This document shows positions 1 through 10,950 of a stretch of 43,602 nt of DNA, piece by piece. Each line of letters opens with the position of its first letter. Position 1 is the stretch's first letter. The translations under genes were made by a program, and so were the position numbers. Below the pieces are notes generated by a model that was not told where the DNA came from, ran no database searches, and saw only the letters and a program-made list of their open reading frames with translations. The stretch covers positions 1-43,602 of the forward strand of contig JALUAM010000045.1 of the NCBI GenBank assembly GCA_027051095.1. Direction: 5' to 3'. The stretch comes from Acidilobaceae archaeon. Lineage in GTDB: Archaea; Thermoproteota; Thermoprotei_A; Sulfolobales; Acidilobaceae.

Positions 1-422
1 CCCCCCGACACTATGTAGTTCGATGTAGTTGGGTCCCCGTGGACTATGCCCGCCGAGTGTAGCCTTCCAAGATGCTCTCCCGCCTCAACGAAGTAGTCTA
101 GCCATCCCTCGCGGCCTACATAATCCTTTAGCAGAGTCCCCTCAACGTATTCCATTATAATCAGGCCTGCACTAGGCAGAACCAGGTAGAGTAGGGGCGC
201 CCTAACCCCTGACTTCCTCGCGGCACTGAGAGCCTTAGCCTCTCTCTTAGTTCTAGCCTTTACCAGCCTCTCGGCTAGGGCTGGATGCATGTAGGGCTTC
301 TTCACTCTGATCTTGAAGACGGCCTTGAGGCCTAGGAACTCGCCGACCCTGATCTCCGACTCGGCCCCCCTCTTGATGAGCCTCTGCCTCCTAGCCCACT
401 CTACTACCTTCCCGGCATCCAT
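1..422 (-). CDS. bud32: Bud32-like (PRPK) kinase of the KEOPS complex, partial at window edge
   Basis: Reverse-strand reading from ATG at 422 gives MDAGKVVEWARRQRLIKRGAESEIRV...YMHPALAERLVKARTKREAKAL...IIMEYVEGTLLKDYV...LHSAGIVHGDPTTSNYIV; HGDPTTSN is a Bud32 motif. Overlaps the Kae1 3' end. Confidence 0.93.
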   Translation of the reverse strand, partial: MDAGKVVEWARRQRLIKRGAESEIRVGEFLGLKAVFKIRVKKPYMHPALAERLVKARTKREAKALSAARKSGVRAPLLYLVLPSAGLIIMEYVEGTLLKDYVGREGWLDYFVEAGEHLGRLHSAGIVHGDPTTSNYIVSG

Positions 423-1423
423 GGATACCACGGTAGGTCCACCTCGTCTATTCTCCACCTCTGCCTTATGAACGCCCTCCTCGGGTCTATCGTGACTCCA
501 GCCTTGTAGGCCGCAAGCCCCGTAATAGCTATCATGACTCCATTATCGCCCGAGTACTTAACGTCCACGGGTTTATATATGGCCCCGTGGAGCCTAGCCA
601 TGCTGTCCATCTTCTCGTTGAGAACCTTATTAGCGGCTACTCCTCCGGTAAGGGTTACAGCCTTCTTGCCGGTATGTGCCAGGCACCTCTCAGTGACCTC
701 GACTACCATAGAGAACGCTATTTCCCTCAACGTGTAGCAGAGGTCGCTCAGCTTATACCCCTTCCTGTAGAGTTTGAGCACCGCCGTGAGCAGGCCCGAG
801 AACGATACATCCTGGCCCTTAACAACGTATGGCAGAGCTTCCTCCAGGAAGCTGCCCCCCTCCGCGCATATGTCGACGGCATGCATCCCCTTTACCACGT
901 AGGGAGGCGCTATACCCACCTCCCTGGCGAAGGTGTCTAGCAGGTTCCCCAGAGCTATATCCTCGGTCTCGCCGAAGACCCTATACCTGCCTCCCTGGAA
1001 AGAGACTACTGTAGTGTTGCCGCCCGCAACGTATAGCGCCACGGGGTCTTCCAGGCCTGTCGTGAACCTGGCAACCTCTATGTGAGCTACGGCGTGGTTA
1101 ACGGGCACCAAGGGCTTCCTGAAGTGGAGGGCTAGCGCCCTCGCCACCGTGGCGCCGACCCTTAGAGCCGGGCCCATGCCGGGGCCCAGCGCGACAGCTA
1201 TGGCGTCAACGTCTCCCATTCTAAGCCCCGCCTGGGATAAAGCCTCTCCTACAACCTCCCCCGCCACCCTGGAGAAGAAGTGGGCTACCTCCCGAGGCAG
1301 TATACCGCCCTTCTCGGGCACGTATTGCCTCCTAGCATCAGCTAATATGTATGGCGGCTCGTCGGATACTATGCCTACGCCGAACGTGTGCGCCGTAGAC
1401 TCTATGCCGAGGACTATAGTCAA
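404..1423 (-). CDS. kae1: Kae1/TsaD tRNA N6-threonylcarbamoyladenosine synthase subunit
   Basis: MTIVLGIESTAHTFGVGIV..., HAVAHIEVARF, TGGVAANKVLNEKM; adjacent to Bud32. Confidence 0.96.
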   Translation of the reverse strand: MTIVLGIESTAHTFGVGIVSDEPPYILADARRQYVPEKGGILPREVAHFFSRVAGEVVGEALSQAGLRMGDVDAIAVALGPGMGPALRVGATVARALALHFRKPLVPVNHAVAHIEVARFTTGLEDPVALYVAGGNTTVVSFQGGRYRVFGETEDIALGNLLDTFAREVGIAPPYVVKGMHAVDICAEGGSFLEEALPYVVKGQDVSFSGLLTAVLKLYRKGYKLSDLCYTLREIAFSMVVEVTERCLAHTGKKAVTLTGGVAANKVLNEKMDSMARLHGAIYKPVDVKYSGDNGVMIAITGLAAYKAGVTIDPRRAFIRQRWRIDEVDLPWYPWMPGR

Positions 1424-1450
1424 AGCGTATCTCCCATGGCCCCAGAGCGT

Positions 1451-1636
1451 TTAGCCTATGAATTCGGTGTAGCCACACTTACCGCAGTGCCATCTCTCCC
1501 TGCCCACCTTATGATGAGCCATTATGCTCCCACAGCGAGGGCACCTCTTGTTCTTCAACCTTATAGTCCACTTCTCATAGTCATACTCGTAGAGCTTGTG
1601 CACGTATATCTTAAGCTTCTTCTTCTCCTTAGCCAA
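1451..1636 (-). CDS. rps27ae: 30S ribosomal protein S27ae
   Basis: 61 aa with CPRCG...CGKCGYTEF zinc ribbon; linked to S24e and Kae1. Confidence 0.95.
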   Translation of the reverse strand: MAKEKKKLKIYVHKLYEYDYEKWTIRLKNKRCPRCGSIMAHHKVGRERWHCGKCGYTEFIG

Positions 1637-1648
1637 GGCTCACACCAC

Positions 1649-2005
1649 CTACCCTTCTCCCGAGAACGGATCAACGCCTCCGTTACGCTCTATAATGTGC
1701 TTCGGCTCGAACTGCAGCGCTCTTTCAACGGTATCATACACGTGAACCCTGACCCTGCTCCTCCCTATGCCGTACTCCGTCTTGATCTCCCTCACATAGA
1801 CCCTTTTAATGTCAACCCCCAGCTTCTGGGAAATAGCCTGCCTCACCATGATCCTCATGGGAGTAGGCTTTAGCTCGTGGTGCAAGATCATCACTATTTC
1901 TCTCCTCTTGATAAGCGGGTTGTACCAGTCCTTTAGGACCTCGGCCCACCCAATCTCGCCTAGGTCTAGCCTAGCTGCCTGCTGCCCCTCACTAGACGCC
2001 ACCAT
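1649..2005 (-). CDS. rps24e: 30S ribosomal protein S24e
   Basis: [36 protein letters not shown] is a typical S24e N-terminal region. Confidence 0.94.
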   Translation of the reverse strand: MVASSEGQQAARLDLGEIGWAEVLKDWYNPLIKRREIVMILHHELKPTPMRIMVRQAISQKLGVDIKRVYVREIKTEYGIGRSRVRVHVYDTVERALQFEPKHIIERNGGVDPFSGEG

Positions 2006-2067
2006 ACCCCGCCCTCCGAGATGGTGGAGCCCGCTCGAGCTTTAAATAGCCTGGAGCCCGGGGGCTC

Positions 2068-3789
2068 CTACTCTCTGAGCAGCGGAGGCCTCTTCGACGC
2101 GGCCTTAACCCTAGCTTCGTCTATTATTGAATCAATTTTCTCCAGGAAGTCGGGCGGCAGCTTCTTGAAGAGCGGCTCAACCTCTCCAATCCTCAATCCT
2201 GGTTCTGGGGGCTTCTCGATCCACTCGTCCCATACGGCCTCGTGGACGCTACCCTCCATGCCAAGCATCCTCCAGAGCCTATCAGCAGCGTCCGGCGTAA
2301 ACGGAGCTAGCAGGTGAGACAGCGTTTTAACAGCCCATAGCGCCGCGTAGAGGGCAGACTCGCCCGCCTTCCTATCCTCCAATAAGAGCTTCCAGGGCTG
2401 CCTCTCGTTCAGGAACCTATTACCTGCCCTTGCGACTTCCAGCACATGGTCCGTCGCAGCCTTAATCCTGATCTTGTCCAGCTCCTCCGCAGCCTTCCAA
2501 GCCTCCCTAATAACCCTCTCAATGAACTCCCTGTCCCTCTCATGGAGGTCGCCTACTTCCGGCACGACTCCGCCCAGCCTAGACCTGACTAGGCTGAGCA
2601 CCCTATGGACAAAGTTCCCTATATCATCGTTAAGTTCGCTGTTAACAATCCTATAGAATTCCTTCCAAGTGAAGTTCGTGTCCCTAGCCTCAGGCCTCAT
2701 CCTAGCCAGAACCCAGCGCCAATAGTCGGCCGGCGCTATCTCCAGCGCCTCGTCTATCCAGACGCCGATCCGCCTGCTCTTACTGAACTGTTGTCCCTCG
2801 TACATCAGGTACTCGGTAGCGCTTATTCTCCAGGGTAGAACGTAGGGGTCTCCCGAGGCTATCAGCATCGCTGGAAATATTATGGCATGGAAGGGTATGT
2901 TATCCTTGCCTATGAAGTATAGCGTCCTGACCTCGCTACTCCACCACCACTCCTTCCACTTCTCCGCGTCTCCTTCACTCTTGATGAAGTACTCCTTGGT
3001 CGCACTCACATAGCCCAGTAGCGCGTCGAACCACACGTAAATGGTCTTCCCTTCGGCTCCCTCGAAGGGCGCTGGGACGCCCCATGGCGTGTCCCTGGTT
3101 ATGCTCCTGGGCTTCAGCCCCTGGCCCACCCAGTTTATGCTGAACTTTTTGACATTGTCTGGCAGCTCTTTATGCTCTCTAAGCCACTTCAAGACCCTAT
3201 CCTGCACCTTCCTAAGATCTATGAACCAGTGAGTCGTCTTCCTATACACGGGCTTAGAGCCGCACAGGGCACACCTAGGGTTCTTAAGCTCCGTTGGGTG
3301 TAGCAGCCTGCCACAGTTATCGCACTGGTCGCCGCGGGCCCTCTCAAAGCCACAGTAGGGGCAGGTCCCCTCGACGAACCTGTCGGGCAGGAACGTTCTA
3401 TCCCTCTCACAGTATGGTAGGACCTCCTCCTGCTTGAATATGTACCCGTTTCTTTCGAGCCTCTTCATAAATTCTATTACGAAGTCCTTGTGCACCGGGC
3501 TCTCTGTCCTCGTGTAATTAGAGAACGTTATCCTGTACTCCTTCCAGAGCTTTAAGTTGTATTCGTGGACCTGGTCTGTGAGCTGCTTGGGATGCACACC
3601 CTTCTTGCGGGCCTCCAGTTCTATTGGCGTGCCATGCTCGTCGCTACCGCTGACAAATATGACCTCGTGACCCCTGAGCCTTAAATAGCGCGCATATATG
3701 TCAGCGCTTAATATAGAACCTATCAGTGTACCCAGGTGTGGCACATGGTTTACGTAGGGCCAGGCAGCGGTGACGATGTATCTTGCCAT
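2068..3789 (-). CDS. metG: methionyl-tRNA synthetase
   Basis: [41 protein letters not shown]...CDNCG zinc knuckles; KMSKS-like motif is QFSKSRR. Confidence 0.96.
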   Translation of the reverse strand: MARYIVTAAWPYVNHVPHLGTLIGSILSADIYARYLRLRGHEVIFVSGSDEHGTPIELEARKKGVHPKQLTDQVHEYNLKLWKEYRITFSNYTRTESPVHKDFVIEFMKRLERNGYIFKQEEVLPYCERDRTFLPDRFVEGTCPYCGFERARGDQCDNCGRLLHPTELKNPRCALCGSKPVYRKTTHWFIDLRKVQDRVLKWLREHKELPDNVKKFSINWVGQGLKPRSITRDTPWGVPAPFEGAEGKTIYVWFDALLGYVSATKEYFIKSEGDAEKWKEWWWSSEVRTLYFIGKDNIPFHAIIFPAMLIASGDPYVLPWRISATEYLMYEGQQFSKSRRIGVWIDEALEIAPADYWRWVLARMRPEARDTNFTWKEFYRIVNSELNDDIGNFVHRVLSLVRSRLGGVVPEVGDLHERDREFIERVIREAWKAAEELDKIRIKAATDHVLEVARAGNRFLNERQPWKLLLEDRKAGESALYAALWAVKTLSHLLAPFTPDAADRLWRMLGMEGSVHEAVWDEWIEKPPEPGLRIGEVEPLFKKLPPDFLEKIDSIIDEARVKAASKRPPLLRE

Positions 3790-4130
3790 TAACCGCCCCT
3801 TGATAAGCTTCCGGTGCCCTGGGGAGATTTAACCTCTCCCCGCTTCTCGGGCTTCGGCTCCTCTACATAGATAGCCTTAACCACGCCCTCGCGGCCGTTG
3901 CACTCGCTCACCCGGGCACCCACGTAGTCGCCCTCCCTGAAGTCTCGCTTCAAGTCCGAGCCTCCACAATCTATCACAGTTACATACCTCTTCTTAGAAG
4001 CGACCTTCTGTTCCAGGGCCCTCAGATCTCTAGCCTGCTTGATGGCTAATGCCAGAGTAGCAGCTACTATAGCAGCTAGGAGCAGAACCTGTAAAGCCTC
4101 GCTCGAGCCTAATGGGTCTAGCGCCATCAC
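3789..4130 (-). CDS. small conserved membrane-anchored protein of unknown function
   Basis: 113 aa, one N-terminal TM helix then a basic linker; tightly packed between metG and the DUF1512-like gene. Confidence 0.6.
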   Translation of the reverse strand: MMALDPLGSSEALQVLLLAAIVAATLALAIKQARDLRALEQKVASKKRYVTVIDCGGSDLKRDFREGDYVGARVSECNGREGVVKAIYVEEPKPEKRGEVKSPQGTGSLSRGG

Positions 4131-5245
4131 TGGCCCACCCCAATAGTGTTACCCACGCCTATTACCACTACAACATCTCCAGGCCTCGTCTCCCGCCTTA
4201 TAAGCTCCTTTACCAGGTTAACCGCTTCCATCGCGCCCTTAGCTATCTTCTCGCTCATGGCTATGATCGCCTCCTCCAGCCCCATCTTTATGATTACAGC
4301 CCTGAGAGGTATCCCGTACTTCGCGGCGATCCTCTCGAACCTAATCTTCTCAGGCCCGATGTCGCCTATGGCGGCTCCCACGCCCTCTGCAACGCTCCCG
4401 GTCTCCTCCCCCTCCAGCTTCAGGGCCGCGTCCACGGTGATTATCAGCTTTGGCTTCCTCCCCTCCCTCACCAGCCTCTCTACAAGCATCTCAGTCGCAG
4501 TGCCAGGTTTGCCCACACTACTGCCCGGCCCCTCAGCCTTAACTATGACTACCCTCCTGCCCTCCACCTCGGTCTCCGTGTACACTGTCTCATCCGCTAT
4601 CTTATTCCATTTAGCATTAGGGCCCGCGAGAGTGTAAGCAACTAGGGGGCCCGCCGAGTCTCCTATGGGAACGCCCTTTAAGAAGTCGTTGAGAGCCCTT
4701 CTATAGGCATCCGCGATCTTCATGAGCTGAGGCATTATTAGTTGTAATTGCATTATAAGAATCCAATTCCTCCCCTTCTCGCCCTGTATTAGGAGGTGCC
4801 TCACCAATTTATATATAAAGTTTAGAGCCGACGCAATCTCAGCCGCAGTCTCTATTTTACTCCTCTCAACAGGATCCGCGTTAGGCATCGCCCTCTCGAA
4901 CTCGCTTCTCAGTCTCCTCTCCCTCACGTTGATAAGATGCTCAAGCCTCTTTATTATGTCTATAGGCTCTATGTCCACGGGCATCACCACGAAGAACTCC
5001 ATGACCCTGTTTAACAGTTTCTCAGGCTCCCTAGCCCCTTGAGACGCCATCCTCTGAAGCGTCTTCCTCTTAGCCTCGTTGACCATGCCCTCGAGAATCG
5101 TTAGCTTCGACTTAATATCTCTACTCCACATATATATCTGTAGCCGCTGGTTAGCACCAGCGAATATCGCTATGAAGAAGAGCAGTAGTAGCAGCTGGCT
5201 GACAGCCGAGATCCACTCTGGCAGCGAGGCGGAATGCTGCGGCAT
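4127..5245 (-). CDS. archaeal DUF1512-like membrane-anchored protein
   Basis: N-terminal TM, helical middle, C-terminal [17 protein letters not shown]; resembles the archaeal DUF1512 family from memory. Confidence 0.65.
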   Translation of the reverse strand: MPQHSASLPEWISAVSQLLLLLFFIAIFAGANQRLQIYMWSRDIKSKLTILEGMVNEAKRKTLQRMASQGAREPEKLLNRVMEFFVVMPVDIEPIDIIKRLEHLINVRERRLRSEFERAMPNADPVERSKIETAAEIASALNFIYKLVRHLLIQGEKGRNWILIMQLQLIMPQLMKIADAYRRALNDFLKGVPIGDSAGPLVAYTLAGPNAKWNKIADETVYTETEVEGRRVVIVKAEGPGSSVGKPGTATEMLVERLVREGRKPKLIITVDAALKLEGEETGSVAEGVGAAIGDIGPEKIRFERIAAKYGIPLRAVIIKMGLEEAIIAMSEKIAKGAMEAVNLVKELIRRETRPGDVVVVIGVGNTIGVGQ

Positions 5246-5410
5246 ATCGACGCCCGCCTAAAAATAAAAAGTGGGGGGTCCCGGCTTAAAACAAGTGATA
5301 AAATTCAATATACCCTTTTAGAGGTCTTCTAGCATAAAGCGTTCCAGGGATTCTCTAACTTGGGTTAAATCCTCCTGTATACTTAATTTAAGGTTAAAGG
5401 GCGCTACATC

Positions 5411-6328
5411 GTGAGGGGTGAAGAGCCTCCCCGGCAACTAGTGGAGGCCGGCAGGATAGCTGCCATGGCTAGGGACTACGGCGAGCGCCTTGTTAAGCCC
5501 GGTGAAAGTTGCAGGAGAATATGCGAAGAAATCGAGAACTATATCAGGAGTATGGGTGCGCAGCCTGCGTTCCCCTGCAATATATCAATAAACGAGGTGG
5601 CAGCACATTATACCCCCGGCCTAAGGGACGACTGCGTTATACCTGAGAGCGGGGTAGTGAAGATTGACGTGGGAGCCGCTGTAGAAGGCTACATAGCAGA
5701 CACCGCGGTCAGCGTAGCCCTAGACGACAAGCATAGACCGCTCGTCGAAGCCGCCTTCGAGGCCCTTCAGGCCGTTATGCGCGTGATTAAGCCCGGCATG
5801 AGACTATACGATATAGGTAAAACTATAGAATTAATAATAAAAAAGATGGGCTTCAAGCCCGTGAGAAACCTATCGGGCCACTCTATAGATAGATACACGA
5901 TTCATGCCGGGCTGACTATACCCAACTATGCCGATAGAGCCGCATGGCTTAGAAGACTCTCGCCAGGATTAACCGTCGCTATAGAGCCGTTTGTTACTAA
6001 CGGGAGAGGCCTCGTAGTCGAGCAGAGAATAGTCAATATATATGCCTATAGGGGCAAGAACCCTAGAACCCCCCTAACATCGATAGAAGAAAAGATTCTT
6101 TCAACTGTTAAGGAAAGATTCAAGACCCTGCCATTCACGCCTAGATGGCTTGTAGACGTTGCCGACGCAGATACGCTGGAGTCGTCTATAGCGTCTCTCG
6201 CAGCGAAGGGGGCACTGCACGCTTATCCTGTGCTCGTTGAGGCGGGTAGAGGCATAGTAGCTCAGGCCGAGCACACCTTCTATGTCGCTAGGGATAGGGT
6301 CTACGTGGTGACTTCAAGAGAGCAGTAA
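5411..6328 (+). CDS. map: methionine aminopeptidase type II
   Basis: VKIDVGAAVEGYIADTAVSV, NLSGHSIDRYTIHAG, AIEPFVTNGRG metal-binding motifs. Confidence 0.96.
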   Translation: MRGEEPPRQLVEAGRIAAMARDYGERLVKPGESCRRICEEIENYIRSMGAQPAFPCNISINEVAAHYTPGLRDDCVIPESGVVKIDVGAAVEGYIADTAVSVALDDKHRPLVEAAFEALQAVMRVIKPGMRLYDIGKTIELIIKKMGFKPVRNLSGHSIDRYTIHAGLTIPNYADRAAWLRRLSPGLTVAIEPFVTNGRGLVVEQRIVNIYAYRGKNPRTPLTSIEEKILSTVKERFKTLPFTPRWLVDVADADTLESSIASLAAKGALHAYPVLVEAGRGIVAQAEHTFYVARDRVYVVTSREQ

Positions 6329-6398
6329 GCGCCCAGTCTAGGTTATAGCCGCGCGCCGCGACCCAGGATAAAAATAGCTGTGGAGCGGGGGGCCTGCC

Positions 6399-7124
6399 TT
6401 GGCGAAGCTAACTTACTATGGGCATGCCGCGTTCGAGCTTGTCATAGACGGCAGGAAGGTCCTAATAGACCCCTGGCTAACCAACCCTAAGAGCCCTGTT
6501 AAGCCCTCCGATGTTAAAGATGTCGACCTGATATTAATAACGCACAGCCACTTCGACCACGTGGGTGACACCGTTGAAATAGCGGCTAACAATGATAAGG
6601 CGAGGATAGTCGCTGTGTACGAGGTTGCAGACCAGGTTGCAGGCGATCTCGCCCAAAGGCTAGGCACCAGCAAGGACGAACTCTTCAATAAGGGCAGGGT
6701 TATAGGCGCTAACATCGGCGGGCCCGTGATACTAGAGGACCTAGGCCTTAAAGTCGCATTTACACCTGCTACTCACAGCGGCATTGGCGTCGCCGCCGGG
6801 GTCGTAGTCATAGGCAAGGAGGGTAGGGTCTACCACGCGGGCGACACAGGGGTCACAATGGATATGAGGCTCGTAGGCGAGATCTACAAGCCCCACATAG
6901 CTCTCCTACCCATCGGAGGCCACTTCACGATGGACCCCGTGGAGGCCGCCAAGGCTGTAGAGTTAATCAGGCCCCTGGTAGCAATACCCATGCACTACGG
7001 CACCTTCCCCGTCCTCTACGGCAAGCCTGAGGAGTTCAAGAAGAAGGTTGAGGATAAGTGCCTGCCCACGAAGGTAGTCATACTCAACCCTGGAGAGAGC
7101 TACGAGTTCGATTATAGCAAGTAG
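6399..7124 (+). CDS. metal-dependent hydrolase, metallo-beta-lactamase fold (UPF0173-type)
   Basis: TYYGHAAFEL, THSHFDHVGD, HAGDTG, PMHYGTFP motifs. Confidence 0.92.
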   Translation: MAKLTYYGHAAFELVIDGRKVLIDPWLTNPKSPVKPSDVKDVDLILITHSHFDHVGDTVEIAANNDKARIVAVYEVADQVAGDLAQRLGTSKDELFNKGRVIGANIGGPVILEDLGLKVAFTPATHSGIGVAAGVVVIGKEGRVYHAGDTGVTMDMRLVGEIYKPHIALLPIGGHFTMDPVEAAKAVELIRPLVAIPMHYGTFPVLYGKPEEFKKKVEDKCLPTKVVILNPGESYEFDYSK

Positions 7125-7203
7125 CCCGTCTAAATTCGAGCCCTACATTTAAATGAGGTTTTTAGTCCACGAGCTAATTATCTGCTTGGGTGCCTGCCTA
7201 GTT

Positions 7204-9024
7204 ATGCCCGAGTCCAAGGTGAGGCTCGCAGTTATAGACTATGAGACATGCAAGCCGAGGAAGTGCAACTACGAGTGCATATCGGTGTGCCCTATAAACA
7301 AGAGCGGCACGGCAGTCGCGATAGAGGCTAACGTGCAGGCGAGATCCAAGCCCGTAATCTACGAGGACACCTGCATAGGCTGCGGCCTCTGCGTCAAGGC
7401 ATGCCCCTTCGACGCAATATTCATCATCAACCTGCCCTCAGAGTTAGAGGAAGACGCCGTCCACAGGTACGGTGTCAACGGATTCAAGCTCTACAGGCTC
7501 CCTGTGCCGAAGGACGGCATGATAGTTGGGTTATTGGGCAAAAACGGGACGGGTAAGACAACAGCTATACGCATACTCGCGGGGGAGATCAAGCCTAACC
7601 TGGGAAGGGTTGAAGGGGAGCCGCCCGACTGGGACGAGATTATAAGGAGGTTTAGGGGGAGCGAGCTACAGCCCTACTTCAAGAAACTCGTTGACGGCAA
7701 GTTGAGGGTCGCCCATAAACCTCAGTACGTTGAAGTCGTGCCCCGTAGAGTCAAAGGAAGCGTCAGAGAGCTCCTTAAGAGGGCTGATGAGACAGGAGAG
7801 GCTTTCGAGCTAGCTGCAGAGGTCGGCCTAGACAAGGTTCTGGATAGGGATGTTAGGCATCTCAGCGGCGGCGAGCTGCAAAAGCTACTTATAGTCGCAG
7901 TGCTTAGCAAAGATGCTAACGTGCTAGTGTTCGACGAGCCCAGCAGTTATCTCGACGTGAGGGAGAGGATACGAGTGTCCAGGCTTATAGCGAGGAAAGC
8001 CAAGCCAGGCCGCTACATAATAGTTGTAGAGCACGACCTTGCAGTACTCGACTACCTAAGCGACATAATTCACATACTCTATGGCGAGCCCGGAGCCTAT
8101 GGAGTTGTTTCGAAGCCCTATAGTAGCAAGGAGGCGATAAACATATACCTTCAGGGCTATCTGCCCGCCGAGAACATCAGGCTCAGGAAGGAACCCATCA
8201 AGTTTAGGAAAGGCGAGGAGGGAGCGCAGGCAGCTGAAGCAGGTATTAGAAAGCTTGTGGGATGGACTAGGCTTGAGGTGAAGCTGAACGGGTTCACGCT
8301 AGAAGCCGAGGAGGGCGAGATAAGAGCGGGGGAGATCATAGGGGTAGCCGGCCCCAATGGCATAGGTAAGACAACCTTCGTGAAGGTCCTAGCCGGGGCT
8401 CTCAAGCCCAAGTCAGGCACTGTCTACCCCTACGGCGAGGTGAGGATAAGCTATAAGCCGCAATATATAAGCCCCGAGAGTCTACCCCCCGTCACAGTCT
8501 ATGAAGCCCTGAGAAAGGTAAACCCTGAAAGCGTGGCACCCGGTTCATGGCTCTACCTAGAACTGGTTAAGAAGCTGGGCCTCGACAAGCTGATGGATAG
8601 GAGAATGGACACACTCAGCGGGGGCGAGCTTCAGAAGGTAGCCATAGCCGCTGCCTTAAGCAAGGAGGCAGACCTTTATCTCCTCGATGAGCCCAGCGCT
8701 TACCTAGACGTGGAGGAGAGGGTAAACGTTGCAAGGGTGATTAGAAGGCTTACCGAGGTGAGGAAGGCCTCAGCCCTCGTGGTAGAGCACGACCTAATGC
8801 TTCTAGACTACGTGAGTGATAAAGTGATGCTAGTTCTCGGCGAGCCGGGCGTAAGAGGCCATGTACTAACTCCACAGCCGTCTAAGAGGGGCATGAACAG
8901 ACTACTGGAAGAGCTAGGTATAACTGTGCGGAAGGACGAGGAGACCGGAAGGCCCAGGATCAACAAGGAGGGCAGCTACCTTGACAGGATGCAGAAGGCT
9001 AGGAGGCAGTACTACGCTGTCTAG
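7204..9024 (+). CDS. abcE1: ABCE1/Rli1 ribosome recycling ATPase
   Basis: Two N-terminal 4Fe-4S motifs (CKPRKCNYECISVCP, CIGCGLCVKACPFDAI) and two ABC domains. MPESKVRLAVIDYETCKP is the natural start; the ORF track extends 17 aa upstream. Confidence 0.96.
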   Translation: MPESKVRLAVIDYETCKPRKCNYECISVCPINKSGTAVAIEANVQARSKPVIYEDTCIGCGLCVKACPFDAIFIINLPSELEEDAVHRYGVNGFKLYRLPVPKDGMIVGLLGKNGTGKTTAIRILAGEIKPNLGRVEGEPPDWDEIIRRFRGSELQPYFKKLVDGKLRVAHKPQYVEVVPRRVKGSVRELLKRADETGEAFELAAEVGLDKVLDRDVRHLSGGELQKLLIVAVLSKDANVLVFDEPSSYLDVRERIRVSRLIARKAKPGRYIIVVEHDLAVLDYLSDIIHILYGEPGAYGVVSKPYSSKEAINIYLQGYLPAENIRLRKEPIKFRKGEEGAQAAEAGIRKLVGWTRLEVKLNGFTLEAEEGEIRAGEIIGVAGPNGIGKTTFVKVLAGALKPKSGTVYPYGEVRISYKPQYISPESLPPVTVYEALRKVNPESVAPGSWLYLELVKKLGLDKLMDRRMDTLSGGELQKVAIAAALSKEADLYLLDEPSAYLDVEERVNVARVIRRLTEVRKASALVVEHDLMLLDYVSDKVMLVLGEPGVRGHVLTPQPSKRGMNRLLEELGITVRKDEETGRPRINKEGSYLDRMQKARRQYYAV

Positions 9025-9039
9025 GGTTTAAGCCGTCTC

Positions 9040-9555
9040 CTAAGGCTCTAAGAGCATCTTGCCCCTACCCGAAAGAGGGTAGACCTCCACCCTGCGCTTC
9101 GACAAGGATACTCCCAGCAAGGCATCTATTCTAGCCTTCGAGCCCACCCTCTTCGAAGCGAGCTTAGCGTAGCTGAGAAGCGCGCCCTCCAGCACCGCCT
9201 CGCCCCCCATCTTATACACCTCAGGGGGCACCGGAATCCTTATATAGGAGGGCGCGGCGACAGCGAATATATCAGCGTGGCTCGAGTACCTGGAGGCCTT
9301 AGCTAGCGCCTTCCCCGCCAGATACTCCTCCGCTCTATCTATGCTAGACGGGGCCACGAAGCCCGTCTCAACCTCCACTATAATCGAAGCCCAGGGGCTC
9401 TCCCCATACACATCAGCTACCAGCCCGCCACCGAGGGGCTCCTCAACGTAGACATCAAACCCCAGGGAGTCCAGCCACTCAGCGACTCTCACCTGAACCA
9501 GCCTGTGGAGTCTAGACGACGCCTCGAAGCGAGCTCTATCGCCTATCCTCCACAC
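9040..9555 (-). CDS. uncharacterised protein with PD-(D/E)XK nuclease-like signature
   Basis: 171 aa; VADVYGESPWASIIVEVETG resembles the D...ExK/ExE core of restriction-like folds. Confidence 0.55.
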   Translation of the reverse strand: MWRIGDRARFEASSRLHRLVQVRVAEWLDSLGFDVYVEEPLGGGLVADVYGESPWASIIVEVETGFVAPSSIDRAEEYLAGKALAKASRYSSHADIFAVAAPSYIRIPVPPEVYKMGGEAVLEGALLSYAKLASKRVGSKARIDALLGVSLSKRRVEVYPLSGRGKMLLEP

Positions 9556-9760
9556 CAGGGTTGCCCTTCTCGTTGAGGACAGACTAATCCTCTTATCTCG
9601 ACGCCACCGTTATACTAGAGTGTTAACCGTGGACCCCCGCCTTCGCCGTCATACCGCCAAGAGGCTCCAGTATTACCCGTTGCCGAGAGGCTCAGCAGGG
9701 TAAGGGTTGAATCCCGCGCAGGCCCGAAACTATGAGTTAAGAAGGAGGGGAACGCGGGGC

Positions 9761-10918
9761 ATGAGCCAGGAGAAGAAAATGACCACGATTAGCGTGATAA
9801 AGGCTGACATAGGAAGCCTGGCCGGGCACCATAGAGTCCACCCCGACACGATACTAGCGGCGAGCCGAGTCCTCGCGGAGGCTAAGAAAAAAGGTGTAAT
9901 AACAGACTTCTACGTCACCAACGCGGGCGACGACCTACAACTTATAATGACTCACTTCAAAGGCGTAGATAACCCCGAGATACATGAGCTGGCATGGAAC
10001 GCTTTCCAGGAGGCAACAAAGGTTTCAAAGGAGCTGGGCCTCTATGCCGCAGGCCAGGACCTGCTGAGCGACGCGTTTAGCGGCAATGTTAGAGGCCTAG
10101 GGCCTGGAGTAGCCGAAATGGAATTCGTAGAGAGGCCCTCTGAGCCCGTGGTAGTCTTCATGGCAGACAAGACTGAACCGGGTGCCTTTAACCTGCCGCT
10201 CTTTAGGATCTTCGCAGACCCGTTCAACACCGCCGGGCTAGTAATAGACCCTAGGCTCCATGACGGCTTCATCTTCGAGGTCCTAGACGTTTATGAGGGT
10301 AAAGCCGTGGAGCTAAAGACCCCCGAAGAGATGTACGACCTATTAGCCCTAATAGGAACCCCTAGCAGGTATGTAATCAAGAGGGTCTACAGGAAGAAGG
10401 ACCGCGAAATAGCAGCTGTTGTTAGCAGCGAGAGGCTAAGCTTGATAGCCGGGAGATACGTCGGCAAGGACGATCCCGTCATGATAGTAAGGGCTCAGAG
10501 CGGGTTCCCCGCCGTGGGTGAGATCCTCGAGGCGTTCAGCTTCCCCCACCTAGTGGCGGGCTGGATGAGAGGCAGCCATCACGGGCCCCTCATGCCAGTG
10601 GGTCTCAGGGACTCAAAAGTAACTAGGTTCGATGGGCCCCCCAGAGTCATAGCTCTCGGCTTCCAGATCAAGAATGGCAGGCTGATAGGCCCGGCAGACC
10701 TATTCGACGACCCCGCATTCGACGAGACCAGGAGACTAGCACAAATCATAACTGACTACATAAGGAGGCACGGTCCCTTTATGCCCCACAGACTGGGCCC
10801 TGAGGAGATGGAGTACACCACGCTACCCGAGGTCCTCAAGAAGTTAAAGGACAGGTTCAAGCCTGTGGAGCTCGGGTATAAGCCCGCGGTTAAAAAGGAA
10901 GAGAAAGACGTAGACTAG
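9761..10918 (+). CDS. fbp: fructose-1,6-bisphosphate aldolase/phosphatase, bifunctional archaeal type
   Basis: KMTTISVIKADIGSLAGHHRVHPDTI, DLLSDAFSGNVRGLGPGVAEMEF, ADKTEPGAFNLPL. Start chosen at MSQEKK; the ORF track extends 18 aa upstream. Confidence 0.95.
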   Translation: MSQEKKMTTISVIKADIGSLAGHHRVHPDTILAASRVLAEAKKKGVITDFYVTNAGDDLQLIMTHFKGVDNPEIHELAWNAFQEATKVSKELGLYAAGQDLLSDAFSGNVRGLGPGVAEMEFVERPSEPVVVFMADKTEPGAFNLPLFRIFADPFNTAGLVIDPRLHDGFIFEVLDVYEGKAVELKTPEEMYDLLALIGTPSRYVIKRVYRKKDREIAAVVSSERLSLIAGRYVGKDDPVMIVRAQSGFPAVGEILEAFSFPHLVAGWMRGSHHGPLMPVGLRDSKVTRFDGPPRVIALGFQIKNGRLIGPADLFDDPAFDETRRLAQIITDYIRRHGPFMPHRLGPEEMEYTTLPEVLKKLKDRFKPVELGYKPAVKKEEKDVD

Positions 10919-10950
10919 CCCTGCCCCCACGTTTTGGATCCCCCTCTCCC

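Noticed and set aside
4112-4645. 177-aa plus-strand ORF
   Set aside because: Antisense shadow of the DUF1512-like gene; low-complexity translation with no recognisable family.
9703-9714. GGGTTGAATCCC resembling a tRNA T-arm upstream of fbp
   Set aside because: No matching acceptor stem, D-arm or anticodon arm could be assembled around it, and the loop lacks the TTC core.
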